From Lachnoclostridium sp. An169 (GTDB lineage: Bacteria > Bacillota > Clostridia > Lachnospirales > Lachnospiraceae), in the NCBI RefSeq assembly GCF_002160525.1, contig NZ_NFKT01000002.1, positions 1 through 64,000 on the forward strand: a stretch of 64,000 nt of DNA. Direction: 5' to 3'. The position numbers were made by a program, and so were the translations under genes. The notes beneath the pieces were generated by a model. It was not told the DNA's origin. It saw nothing but the letters and a program-made list of their open reading frames with translations, and made no database searches. How positions within the stretch are numbered: position 1 is the stretch's first letter; each line of letters opens with the position of its first letter. Shown one piece after another: positions 35,551-44,038 of the stretch.

Positions 35551-36675
35551 ATGAAAAACATGAAAAAAGAACAGATCGAACAGAAACTTGCGCTTGTGAT
35601 TGACAAGCTGATGAATCTGGGAGGACCGGAAAACGAGGAGGAGCTCAAAGAAGGCGGAGAGGCTGTCGGGTTCTTCCGCCGGGATTTCGGCATTGCGGAG
35701 TGGGACTGGCCGCAGGGCGTGGGGCTGTACGGGCTGTTAAAAATCATGAAGTACCAGGGAAATGAGGACTACAAAGAGTTCCTATACAACTGGTTTAAGG
35801 GAAACATTGCCGACGGGCTGCCGTCGAGAAATATCAATACCACCACGCCCCTTCTCACTCTGGTGGAATTAAATGAGTGGTACAACGACAAAGAATTCGA
35901 GGACCTCTGCCTGGACTGGGCGGACTGGCTGATGAACTGCATTCCCCGCACAAAAGAGGGCGGCTTCCAGCATGTCACAAGCGCCAACGGCGACCGTCAG
36001 GGGGTGCGGCTCAACGAGAGCGAAATGTGGATCGATACTCTGTTCATGACTGTGCTCTTCCTGAATAAAATGGGACAGAAATATCAGAGACAGGAGTGGA
36101 TCGACGAGTCCATCCATCAGGTGCTTATGCACATCAAATATCTCTACTGCACGCGCACGGGACTGTTCTATCACGGCTGGTCCTTCAACCGGATGGATAA
36201 TTTCGGAGGCGTCTTCTGGTGCAGGGGCAACAGCTGGTTTACTCTGGGAATTCTGGACTATGTGGAGATGTTTAAGGGGACCCTCAATGCAGGCGTGAAG
36301 ACACTGATCATCGATAATTACAGGGCACAGGTGAGAAAGCTCAAAGAACTTCAGAGCAAAAGCGGTCTGTGGCACACGGTTCTGGACGACTCCACGAGCT
36401 ACGAGGAAGTATCCGGTTCTGCAGCCATTGCAGCGGGTATTATGAAAGGAATCCGCATGGGAATCCTGGATGATTCCTATCTGCCCTGTGCGCAGAATGC
36501 GGTTCAGGCAATCCTGAAAAATATCGACAAAGACGGCACCGTGCTGAATGTATCCGGCGGCACCGGTATGGGATACGATGCGGACCACTATAAGAACATC
36601 CTTATCGCGCCCATGGCTTACGGCCAGTCGCTGACCATACTGGCTCTGGCGGAGGCACTGAAGCTGGCAGACTGA
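35551..36675 (+). CDS. GH105/GH88-type unsaturated glucuronyl or galacturonyl hydrolase
   Basis: Second alpha/alpha-barrel uronyl hydrolase, 374 residues, no signal peptide. WDWPQGVGLYGLLKIMKY and SEMWIDTLFMTVLFLNKM are the family landmarks, the latter giving the likely catalytic Asp162; FYHGWSF and GVFWCRGNSWF follow. Similar to YesR/YteR, so it probably releases unsaturated galacturonate from rhamnogalacturonan disaccharide, leaving rhamnose for RhaA and RhaB encoded next. The second ATG (35560) is an equally good start, with AGAGG nine bases before it. It ends at a strong terminator. Confidence 0.9.
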   Translation: MKNMKKEQIEQKLALVIDKLMNLGGPENEEELKEGGEAVGFFRRDFGIAEWDWPQGVGLYGLLKIMKYQGNEDYKEFLYNWFKGNIADGLPSRNINTTTPLLTLVELNEWYNDKEFEDLCLDWADWLMNCIPRTKEGGFQHVTSANGDRQGVRLNESEMWIDTLFMTVLFLNKMGQKYQRQEWIDESIHQVLMHIKYLYCTRTGLFYHGWSFNRMDNFGGVFWCRGNSWFTLGILDYVEMFKGTLNAGVKTLIIDNYRAQVRKLKELQSKSGLWHTVLDDSTSYEEVSGSAAIAAGIMKGIRMGILDDSYLPCAQNAVQAILKNIDKDGTVLNVSGGTGMGYDADHYKNILIAPMAYGQSLTILALAEALKLAD

Positions 36676-36681
36676 TCCTGC

Positions 36682-36721
36682 AAAAAAGGACGCTTTTTTT
36701 CGCAAACAGCGTCCTTTTTTT
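36682..36721 (+). terminator. Intrinsic terminator after the second GH105 gene
   Basis: Thirteen-base stem, 36682-36694 with 36708-36720, containing GGACGCT/AGCGTCC flanked by A and T runs and ending in seven T. It separates the GH105 gene from rhaB. Confidence 0.9.
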
Positions 36722-36737
36722 GTGCGCTTTTACCAAT

Positions 36738-36743
36738 TATAAT
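36738..36743 (+). promoter_or_regulatory. Candidate -10 box for rhaB-rhaA
   Basis: TATAAT stands 39 bases before the rhaB start codon, just after the terminator. No good -35 box is seen at the right distance (it would fall in the T-tract), suggesting an activator-dependent promoter. Confidence 0.4.
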
Positions 36744-36782
36744 GTAAACAGAGTGTAAAAAATACAAAGGAGGTACAAATCG

Positions 36783-38180
36783 ATGGAGAAATATTATCTC
36801 GCCATTGATATCGGAGCGTCCAGCGGCCGTCATATGCTTGCCAGCATGAAAGACGGGAAGATTCAGCTCGAGGAAGTGTACCGTTTCCCGAACGGCATGG
36901 ACGACAGGAACGGAACCCTCTGCTGGGATACGGAGCGTCTCTTTACAGAGATCAAAAACGGTCTGAAGAAATGTAAAGAGATCGGAAAGATTCCGGTATC
37001 CATGGGAATTGATACCTGGGGAGTGGACTATGTTCTTCTGGACAAGGATGACAGGATCCTGGGAGATACTGTGGGATACCGTGACAGCCGCACAAACGGA
37101 ATGGACGACAAGGTTTACGAGATCATCTCACAGAGCGCACTGTATGAGAGAACCGGAATCCAGAAGCAGATCTTCAATACGATCTATCAGCTTATGGCGG
37201 TGAAAGAGACCCATCCGGAGTATCTGGAGCAGGCAGAGACATTTCTGATGATTCCGGATTATTTCCATTATCTGCTCACCGGTGTGAAGAAAAACGAGTA
37301 CACCAACGCCACGACCGGACAGCTCATCAGCCCGAAGACGAACGACTGGGACTATGAACTGATGGAAATGCTCGGATACAATACGAAGATGTTCCAGCCT
37401 GTTTCCATGCCGGGAACCGTAGTCGGAAACTTTACGGAAGAAGTGAAAAACGAAGTCGGATTCGACTGTACCGTAGTCCTTCCGGCAACACATGATACGG
37501 GAAGCGCTGTCCTTGCCGTTCCGACCAACGATGACAACGCGGTGTACATCAGTTCCGGAACATGGTCGCTGATGGGAATCGAGAGGAAAGAGGCGGATTG
37601 CTCCCTGGAGAGTATGAAAGCAAACTTTACGAATGAGGGCGGTTATGACCACCGCTTCCGCTTCCTCAAGAATATCATGGGACTGTGGATGATCCAGTCC
37701 GTGAAGAAAGAATTTACCGAGGATCTCTCTTTTGCGCAGATCTGCGAGATGGCGTCCAAAGAGACAATTTCTTCCATCGTGGACTGCAACGATGACTGCT
37801 TCCTCGCGCCGAAGAGCATGATCGAGGCAGTACAGAAGTTCTGCCGTGATACAGACCAGCAGGTGCCGGAGACCGTAGGCGAGATCGCTTCCGTGATCTA
37901 CAACAGTCTGGCAAAATGCTACGGCGATACGGTGAAGGAGATCGAGGATATCACCGGAAATAAATACGATACGATCTATGTCGTAGGCGGCGGTTCCAAC
38001 GCAGAGTACTTAAATGAACTGACGGCAAAATATACGGGAAGAAAAGTTTCCGCAGGTCCGTCCGAGGCCACAGCCATCGGAAATGTCATCGTGCAGATGC
38101 TGTATGACGGCGTGTTCACAAGCCTGCCGGAGGCGAGAACCTGCGTGGGCGAGTCCTTTGACGTGGCGATTTACGAGTAA
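36783..38180 (+). CDS. rhaB: Rhamnulokinase
   Basis: FGGY-family kinase that phosphorylates L-rhamnulose to L-rhamnulose 1-phosphate using ATP. At 465 residues it has the normal length. The N-terminal ATPase fold starts LAIDIGASSGRHMLASM. The block GIDTWGVDYVLLDKDDRILG is typical of rhamnulokinases, and the second half carries PATHDTGSAVLAVP and the glycine-rich VVGGGSNAEYLNELTA. AAAGGAGG precedes the start. rhaA follows after 32 bases. The product is the likely substrate of the BMC-associated aldolase 7 kb downstream. Confidence 0.96.
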   Translation: MEKYYLAIDIGASSGRHMLASMKDGKIQLEEVYRFPNGMDDRNGTLCWDTERLFTEIKNGLKKCKEIGKIPVSMGIDTWGVDYVLLDKDDRILGDTVGYRDSRTNGMDDKVYEIISQSALYERTGIQKQIFNTIYQLMAVKETHPEYLEQAETFLMIPDYFHYLLTGVKKNEYTNATTGQLISPKTNDWDYELMEMLGYNTKMFQPVSMPGTVVGNFTEEVKNEVGFDCTVVLPATHDTGSAVLAVPTNDDNAVYISSGTWSLMGIERKEADCSLESMKANFTNEGGYDHRFRFLKNIMGLWMIQSVKKEFTEDLSFAQICEMASKETISSIVDCNDDCFLAPKSMIEAVQKFCRDTDQQVPETVGEIASVIYNSLAKCYGDTVKEIEDITGNKYDTIYVVGGGSNAEYLNELTAKYTGRKVSAGPSEATAIGNVIVQMLYDGVFTSLPEARTCVGESFDVAIYE

Positions 38181-38212
38181 ATACAAATAAAAGAAAAGGA
38201 AGGGATAGAAAG

Positions 38213-39469
38213 ATGACAGTAAAAGAAAGATATGAATCTGCAAAAGAAATTTACGCAAAAGCAGGAGTAGACACAGACAAAGCCCTGGAGATCCTCAAAG
38301 GGATTCCGGTATCCATGCACTGCTGGCAGGGAGACGATGTAATCGGCTTTGACCAGAAGGAAGCGCTTTCCGGCGGTATCCAGACAACAGGAAACTATCC
38401 GGGCAAGGCTACAACTCCGGAAGAGCTTCTTGCTGATATGGATGAAGCAATCAAGATGATCCCGGGGACAAAGAAGATCAATGTTCACGCATCCTATGCA
38501 ATCTTCGAGGACGGCGAGTGGGCAGACAGAGACGCTCTGGAGCCGAAGCACTTTAAGAAATGGGTGGAGTTCGCAAAAGCACACGGCATGGGACTGGATT
38601 TCAACCCCACATTCTTCTCACATCCGAAGGCTGCTGACTACACACTGACAAGCCCGGATGAGGAGATCCGCCAGTTCTGGATCCGCCACGGACAGGCATG
38701 TGTGAGAATCTCCCAGTATTTTGCAGAAGAGACGGGAATGCCCTGTGTAATGAACATCTGGATTCCGGATGGATTCAAGGATATCCCGGCTGACAGACTG
38801 GGACCGAGAGCAAGATACAAAGACTCCCTGGATCAGATCCTGAGCATTGACTATGACAAGACAAAAGTATATGTGTGCGTAGAGTCCAAGGTATTCGGTA
38901 TCGGACTTGAGGCATATACGGCAGGATCCGCAGAGTTCACCATGAACTATGTGGCGAACAAGGAAGGAACCATCCCGCTGATGGACAACGGACATTATCA
39001 TCCGACTGAGATGGTATCCGACAAGATCTCTTCCATGCTTCTGTTCCACGACAAGATCGCTCTTCATGTGACAAGACCGATGAGATGGGACAGCGACCAT
39101 GTAGTGCTCCTCGACGACGAGACAAAAGAGATCATGAAAGAGATCGTCAGAAATGACGCACTTGACAGAGTGTTCATCGCAACAGACTACTTTGATGCAA
39201 GTATCAACCGTATCTCCGCGTGGGTAGTCGGCATGAGAAACATGCAGAAAGCACTCTTAAACGCACTGCTTCTCCCGAATGAGAAGTTAAAAGAGCTTCA
39301 GGACAACATGCAGTTCACAGAGCTGATGATGAGACAGGAAGAACTCAAGACATACCCGATGGGAGATGTATGGGATTACTACTGCGAGATCAGCGGTGTT
39401 CCGGTGAAAGAAGCATGGTTCGAAGAAGTACAGAGATATGAGAAAGAGGTACTCTCAAAGAGAGCTTAA
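38213..39469 (+). CDS. rhaA: L-rhamnose isomerase
   Basis: Cytoplasmic metal-dependent aldose-ketose isomerase converting L-rhamnose to L-rhamnulose; 418 residues, standard size. Recognisable blocks are VSMHCWQGDDVIGFDQKE near the N-terminus, NVHASYAIFEDGEWADRD, VCVESKVFGIGLEAYTAGS and MDNGHYHPTEMVSDKIS, which contain metal ligands. GGAAGGGA precedes the start. It is co-transcribed with rhaB and followed by a hairpin. Unlike many enterobacterial rha operons, no rhaD aldolase is adjacent; the class II aldolase at 44985 fills that gap. Confidence 0.97.
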   Translation: MTVKERYESAKEIYAKAGVDTDKALEILKGIPVSMHCWQGDDVIGFDQKEALSGGIQTTGNYPGKATTPEELLADMDEAIKMIPGTKKINVHASYAIFEDGEWADRDALEPKHFKKWVEFAKAHGMGLDFNPTFFSHPKAADYTLTSPDEEIRQFWIRHGQACVRISQYFAEETGMPCVMNIWIPDGFKDIPADRLGPRARYKDSLDQILSIDYDKTKVYVCVESKVFGIGLEAYTAGSAEFTMNYVANKEGTIPLMDNGHYHPTEMVSDKISSMLLFHDKIALHVTRPMRWDSDHVVLLDDETKEIMKEIVRNDALDRVFIATDYFDASINRISAWVVGMRNMQKALLNALLLPNEKLKELQDNMQFTELMMRQEELKTYPMGDVWDYYCEISGVPVKEAWFEEVQRYEKEVLSKRA

Positions 39470-39536
39470 TCCTTTCTATATATAATTGTTTTTGATAACA
39501 GATTCTTTTCAGAAAAGAAACAAATCCAAACCCAAA

Positions 39537-39600
39537 CAGGGAAGGGGGGCGTAGCCAGGGTATAATTCCGGATGCGCAGCCCCTTCCCTGATTTTGTGAT
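39537..39600 (+). terminator. Hairpin after rhaA
   Basis: Eleven-base perfect arms (39537-39547 and 39590-39600, CAGGGAAGGGG type) close a 42-base loop that has a weaker internal stem. ATTTTGTG follows. Probably ends the rhaBA transcript. Confidence 0.65.
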
Positions 39601-39672
39601 TATTGGCGGGCAAGTAGAAAGCAGTACCTATGGTATCAGAAGCTGAACTGGGGTGTGAACTGGGGTGAAACC

Positions 39673-39750
39673 CTGCCTGCCGTTATAATCTTTATTTTCT
39701 GCCAGAAATATCTGGCGGAAGGAATCAGTACATCAGGTCTAAAAGGATAA
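39673..39750 (+). pseudogene. C-terminal remnant of a MalG-type sugar ABC permease
   Basis: Twenty-five codons and a stop read LPAVIIFIFCQKYLAEGIST then SGLKG. This aligns with the end of the intact permease at 28786-29631 (LPIIVIFIFMQRYIVEGIST then SGLKG). The rest of the permease is absent: upstream is a direct repeat of GAACTGGGGTG (about 39643-39668) and then the rhaA terminator region. The remnant stops seven bases before the GH115 start, the spacing expected if GH115 was once the gene following a permease in another importer operon. Confidence 0.85.
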
Positions 39751-39757
39751 ACATAAA

Positions 39758-42700
39758 ATGAAAATAATTGCGGAAAAAGGAAAAATCTGTAAGATAAGTA
39801 TTTCCTGCAGGGAATCGTCGGCAGTGAAGAGAGCTGCCGATGACCTTTGCAGGGACCTGGAGAAAATATGCGGCTGCAGAGCTGTACTGTCCGGGGAAGA
39901 GGAGAACGAAGAATGCCAGATCTGCCTGGGAACGCTGGGGGTTAGCAGCAGAATTACCGAAATGGCAGAACAAGGAAGACTGAATCTGAACGGAATCCGG
40001 GACGGACAGGGGCAGATCCGGCGGGAAGGGTTTGTCATCCAGCAGACGGAGGACTGCCTTTTTCTCGTGGGGGCAGACCGCAGAGGAACCATTTACAGCA
40101 TCTATGATTTTACGGAGGCACAGGGAGTCTCACCCTGGTATTATTTCGCGGACGTCCCGGTAAAGACAAAGGAGAAGATTGCGTACGGGGACGGTTATCT
40201 AAAGTCAGATTATCCTTCTGTAGAGTACAGGGGGATTTTTCTGAATGATGAGGAAGAGCTGAACGCATGGGCGAAGCTGCACACACAGGACGACACGATA
40301 GGTCCCGAGACTTATGGCCGCATCTTCGAACTGATCCTCCGGCTCAAGGGCAACTATATCTGGCCTGCCATGCATGTGAACTATTTTAATGAGAACCCTG
40401 AAAACGGCCGGTTGGCAGACTCTATGGGGATTGTTGTGGGTACTTCCCACTGCGACATGCTTCTGCGCAGCAACCAGAACGAGTGGAAGCCGTGGATTGA
40501 AAAGAAAGGATACACAGATGTGTCCTACGATTATTCCATAGAAGGAAGGAACAGGGAGATCCTGAAGGAGTACTGGAGGGAGAGCGTGGAGCAGAATAAG
40601 GATTTTGAAGTCTGCTACACCATCGGCATGCGCGGAATCCATGATACCGGATTTGTAACTTCTGCGATTGACGGTGATTCCGGGCTTACAGAGGAAGAGA
40701 AAACAGAAGCAAGGGTGAAGCTTCTGGAGAAAGTGATGCTTGATCAGCGGGAAATACTAAAGGAAGTGCTCGGCGAGGAAAAGGGAAAGCGGGCAATGCA
40801 GACATTCATCCCTTACAAAGAGGTTCTGTCTCTTTACGACCGGGGACTGAAGGTCCCCGACGATGTGACTGTGATCTGGGCAAATGACAACCATGGCAAT
40901 ATTCGGCGCTATCCCGATAAAAATGAGCGTAAGAGATCCGGGGGACACGGACTGTATTATCATAATTCCTACTGGGCTCCGCCGCCGATGAGCTATCTTT
41001 TTATCAATTCCATACCTCTGGCGCATACGGGCAATGAACTGCGCAAGGCGTGGGAATCGGGAATACGGAAATTATGGGTGCTGAATGTGGGAGCACTGAA
41101 ACCTCTGGAGCAGGATGTGGAATTTTTCCTGCGCTGCGGCTGGGATGCAGGGAAAAAGGACAGTATCACGAAAGATACAGATGCTTTTGTAGAAGACTGG
41201 ATAAACAGAAATTTCTCCGGTATGCACGGGAAGATGGCGGCGGCACTCTACAATATTTATGCACAGACCACCAATATGCGCAAGGTGGAACATATGGATA
41301 ATCATGTGTTTTCTCAGACGGCCTGGAACAACGAGGCAGGCAGGAGAGTGCTTCGTCTCAAAGAGATGTTTGACGGGGGAAATGCCATATATGCGGCCCT
41401 TCCGGACCAGGAAAAGGATGCTTTCTTTCAGATGTTCCTCATGAAAATGCACGCTTCCTATTTTACGGCGCTGGAGTATTATTATGCCGACAGAAGCCAG
41501 CTCTCTTATAACAGGGGAAATATGGCGGGAGCCGATGAATATATCCGCTTCAGCCGGAAAGCTGCGGGATACCGCAGGTGGATGATCCATTACTACAATA
41601 AGGTTATGGCAGGCGGGAAATGGGACCGGATACTGACCCCGGAGAGATTCTCACCGCCGCCCACCGCACTCTATCCTGCGGGCACTCCGGCCTTATATCT
41701 GGGCAAACCGGAGATGACCCTGTATATGGGAGAGACAGATCTTACCCGGGAAGGAACGATTACCTTTGATTTCTGGGGCAGCCATGTAAAAGCTCTGGAA
41801 CTGGGCAATAAAGGCGCCGGGAAAATCTCATACCGTGCAGCTGTTACGGAGGGAAGCGAATGGCTGAAACTGTCCGGGGAAACAGGAGCATGTAATTCCG
41901 GAGCTTATAATATAGAAGAAATCCTCTATCTGGAAGCGAAAAAAAGCTGGGATGGTGAAAATAAAGAAGGAATTCTGGAGATTTGGGATGATACCGGCGG
42001 GAAGGTTTACCGGATTACTGTCCGCGGCAGGAAGAAGGGAGAGCCGGATGCCGGTTTCCGTGGATTTATCGAAGGAGACGGATGCATATCCATAGCAGCG
42101 GGAGATTTTACCGCGGAGTTCCCGGCAGGAGACTGCTGTTGGGAGAAGATCCCCCATATGGGAAGAGGACAGGGGGATGCCATGATGGCGCATAATCCGC
42201 ACCTTGAGCCGCTGGAAGAGAGAAGACCGGACATTGCTGGCAGCCCGCGTCTTGAGTACTCTGTCTTTACCGTAACAGACGGCCCCTGCTGTCTGGAAAT
42301 CCATCGTGCGCTTACTCTGAACTCTACGGGACGGATCCGTCTGGCTGCAGGGATCGATGATTTGCCTCCGGTGATTCTGGAATCTGAGATTCGGGATGAA
42401 TGGCTGGGAGACTGGAAAAACTGCGTGATGAACAACGGCGAGAAGATGCGGGCTTTTCTGCCTTTTGTAGAGAAAGGCCCCCATGTCGTCAAAATCTTTA
42501 TGATAGACAATTATGTGACGTTTTCCAGTCTGGTGCTTTATACCGGTGAGATCACGGAGTCTGATGCGGGACCGGAGGAGAGCTGCAGAATCATATCAGG
42601 TCAGAGAGAACGGTCCGGGAAGCAAAAAAGAAGGCTGCCGTTTTATCCTGTGCCGGATGAGACCGGGATGGACCGGTTCCTTCTGGAGATGTACGGGTAC

Positions 42701-43414
42701 AGAGAAGAGAATGTTCCGCTTCTCCCGGTAGTGTATGCGGGGAGGGATTTCTGGAAAAAGGATATTCTCTATATGGAGAACGAACAGTATGAACAGAAGA
42801 TCCTGGGAAACAGAAAATACACTGCCGAAAAGAAAAAGAATCCCCGCGGCGTATTCGCTTACTTTGGCAGGGGATACTTCCAGGAGCGGGACGGACGGCT
42901 TGCCATAGAGGCAGAGTATGCCATGGAAAATTCCTATTTTGCATGGCTTACGCCGGATCCTGACCACGGAAATATTTCCTGGACGCATCTGCAGGCGGAG
43001 ACGAATGGAGGTACGGGTTTTGCCATGTACGTAAAGAAAAGGGGGATGTTCTGGGAAGAACCATTCCTGGCGCCGGGCATGCATTACCGGATCCGGATTG
43101 AGAATCCGGGATGCTACCATATCTGGCTTCTTCTGCGGTTTTTTGACGAGGAGTCGGATTCCTGCTTCTTCGCTCTGGACGGCGAGGTGCAGCCTTTGCA
43201 GGAACAGCTGTCGGGAGGCAGTCTGTTTACCTACAGCACGACACAGGTATACTTCTGGAGTCTTGTGACGGATATGTACTTTGAAAAAGGGGTTCATCAG
43301 TTCTCGGTCATTGCCAGAAAGTCAGGTCTTCGGATTGACCGGATTTACTGCACGGCAGGCGAGGAGCGCCCGCCTGCGGATGCAGAATGGACAGAGCCCG
43401 AAAGAAAAGAATAA
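39758..43414 (+). CDS. GH115-family alpha-glucuronidase-like enzyme
   Basis: Very large (1218-residue) protein without a signal peptide, matching family GH115, whose members remove 4-O-methyl-glucuronic or glucuronic acid from xylan and related glycans. An N-terminal domain (about 1-150) precedes the catalytic barrel with EYRGIFLNDEEELNAWAKLH, LKGNYIWPAMHVNYFNENP, GTSHCDMLLRSNQNEW, CYTIGMRGIHDTG and VTVIWANDNHGNIRRYPD. Helical and beta-rich C-terminal domains follow, longer than in most members. AAAGGA lies about ten bases upstream of the ATG. It stands directly after a permease remnant, so its position beside rhaA may be secondary; the substrate could be a glucuronide of pectin, xylan or arabinogalactan. 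Confidence 0.85.
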   Translation: MKIIAEKGKICKISISCRESSAVKRAADDLCRDLEKICGCRAVLSGEEENEECQICLGTLGVSSRITEMAEQGRLNLNGIRDGQGQIRREGFVIQQTEDCLFLVGADRRGTIYSIYDFTEAQGVSPWYYFADVPVKTKEKIAYGDGYLKSDYPSVEYRGIFLNDEEELNAWAKLHTQDDTIGPETYGRIFELILRLKGNYIWPAMHVNYFNENPENGRLADSMGIVVGTSHCDMLLRSNQNEWKPWIEKKGYTDVSYDYSIEGRNREILKEYWRESVEQNKDFEVCYTIGMRGIHDTGFVTSAIDGDSGLTEEEKTEARVKLLEKVMLDQREILKEVLGEEKGKRAMQTFIPYKEVLSLYDRGLKVPDDVTVIWANDNHGNIRRYPDKNERKRSGGHGLYYHNSYWAPPPMSYLFINSIPLAHTGNELRKAWESGIRKLWVLNVGALKPLEQDVEFFLRCGWDAGKKDSITKDTDAFVEDWINRNFSGMHGKMAAALYNIYAQTTNMRKVEHMDNHVFSQTAWNNEAGRRVLRLKEMFDGGNAIYAALPDQEKDAFFQMFLMKMHASYFTALEYYYADRSQLSYNRGNMAGADEYIRFSRKAAGYRRWMIHYYNKVMAGGKWDRILTPERFSPPPTALYPAGTPALYLGKPEMTLYMGETDLTREGTITFDFWGSHVKALELGNKGAGKISYRAAVTEGSEWLKLSGETGACNSGAYNIEEILYLEAKKSWDGENKEGILEIWDDTGGKVYRITVRGRKKGEPDAGFRGFIEGDGCISIAAGDFTAEFPAGDCCWEKIPHMGRGQGDAMMAHNPHLEPLEERRPDIAGSPRLEYSVFTVTDGPCCLEIHRALTLNSTGRIRLAAGIDDLPPVILESEIRDEWLGDWKNCVMNNGEKMRAFLPFVEKGPHVVKIFMIDNYVTFSSLVLYTGEITESDAGPEESCRIISGQRERSGKQKRRLPFYPVPDETGMDRFLLEMYGYREENVPLLPVVYAGRDFWKKDILYMENEQYEQKILGNRKYTAEKKKNPRGVFAYFGRGYFQERDGRLAIEAEYAMENSYFAWLTPDPDHGNISWTHLQAETNGGTGFAMYVKKRGMFWEEPFLAPGMHYRIRIENPGCYHIWLLLRFFDEESDSCFFALDGEVQPLQEQLSGGSLFTYSTTQVYFWSLVTDMYFEKGVHQFSVIARKSGLRIDRIYCTAGEERPPADAEWTEPERKE

Positions 43415-43429
43415 CCATGCGGGTGCCGT

Positions 43430-43930
43430 TTACGGCACCCGGAACAGCCCGAGCTCCGGCGGCGCAATCGTAAAGACGAAAAACAGGACCGCCATCAGGG
43501 CGCACAGGAGCCATACGCCGGTGCGGTGCCGGTAGAGAAAATCAGACTCGCGGAACTTCCAGGCGGTCCAGAAAGCGATGAGAACACTGATAAAAAATAC
43601 CGCAATGTCCACGGCGGGAATATTCTTCCCCACAATGCCGGAATACGTGTAGAAGAGTACCGGGATGCAGAGCGTTCCGGTCAGGTTTCCGGCAAGGAGT
43701 GCTGCCGGAAGTACGGGAGAAAATCCGGATGCCCTCTTCCGGGTGAGAAGGGTAAACAGCAGCAGGGGGAAAAAGATAAGTTTCATATGTTCCCAGGTAG
43801 ATTCATTGACCGGGAAAAACAGGGCGGCAAGACTGTTCTGACCGCTCCAGTCATAGAAAAAATGTGCCAGCGTCCCGATTACCCAGGTAAAGAGGATGCC
43901 TCCGGCAATGTAATGTCTGATTTTTTTCAT
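43430..43930 (-). CDS. DUF6512-type membrane protein
   Basis: Protein of about 166 residues with five predicted membrane segments (YIAGGILFTWVIGTLAHFFY at the start, LLCALMAVLFFVFTIAPP at the end). The conserved opening LAALFFPVNESTWEHMKLIF is typical of DUF6512. Function unknown. The ATG at 43930 is preferred, with AGGTG eight bases upstream; in-frame ATGs at 43936 and 43945 are alternatives. A striking palindrome lies just upstream of the start, so expression is likely tightly controlled. Confidence 0.75.
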   Translation of the reverse strand: MKKIRHYIAGGILFTWVIGTLAHFFYDWSGQNSLAALFFPVNESTWEHMKLIFFPLLLFTLLTRKRASGFSPVLPAALLAGNLTGTLCIPVLFYTYSGIVGKNIPAVDIAVFFISVLIAFWTAWKFRESDFLYRHRTGVWLLCALMAVLFFVFTIAPPELGLFRVP

Positions 43931-43936
43931 AATCAT

Positions 43937-43981
43937 CACCTGCATGTAAAAATGTCACCTGCACATTGTATGTGCAGGTGA
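43937..43981. promoter_or_regulatory. Palindromic operator plus extra half-site upstream of DUF6512
   Basis: Perfect 12-base arms 43955-43966 (TCACCTGCACAT) and 43970-43981 are separated by three bases. An additional half-site, CACCTGCAT, lies at 43937-43945 beside the start codon. On the minus strand a TATAAT lies about eight bases upstream of the palindrome, so a bound regulator would cover the transcription start. A second short palindrome, TTCCGCC-6-GGCGGAA (43999-44018), lies just upstream of that -10 box. No candidate regulator gene is adjacent. Confidence 0.65.
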
Positions 43982-44038
43982 TAAATATTATACATGATTT
44001 CCGCCATCTGCGGCGGAAGTTAATACATCTTTAACTTC

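Noticed and set aside
35258..35554. 98-codon plus-strand frame over the palindromic element
   Set aside because: Its codons come mostly from the palindrome arms and its end overlaps the GH105 start; no ribosome site or family match.
39643..39668. Direct repeat GAACTGGGGTG as insertion-sequence target duplication
   Set aside because: The copies are nearly adjacent with no element between them; they are better explained as a deletion or slippage scar next to the permease remnant.
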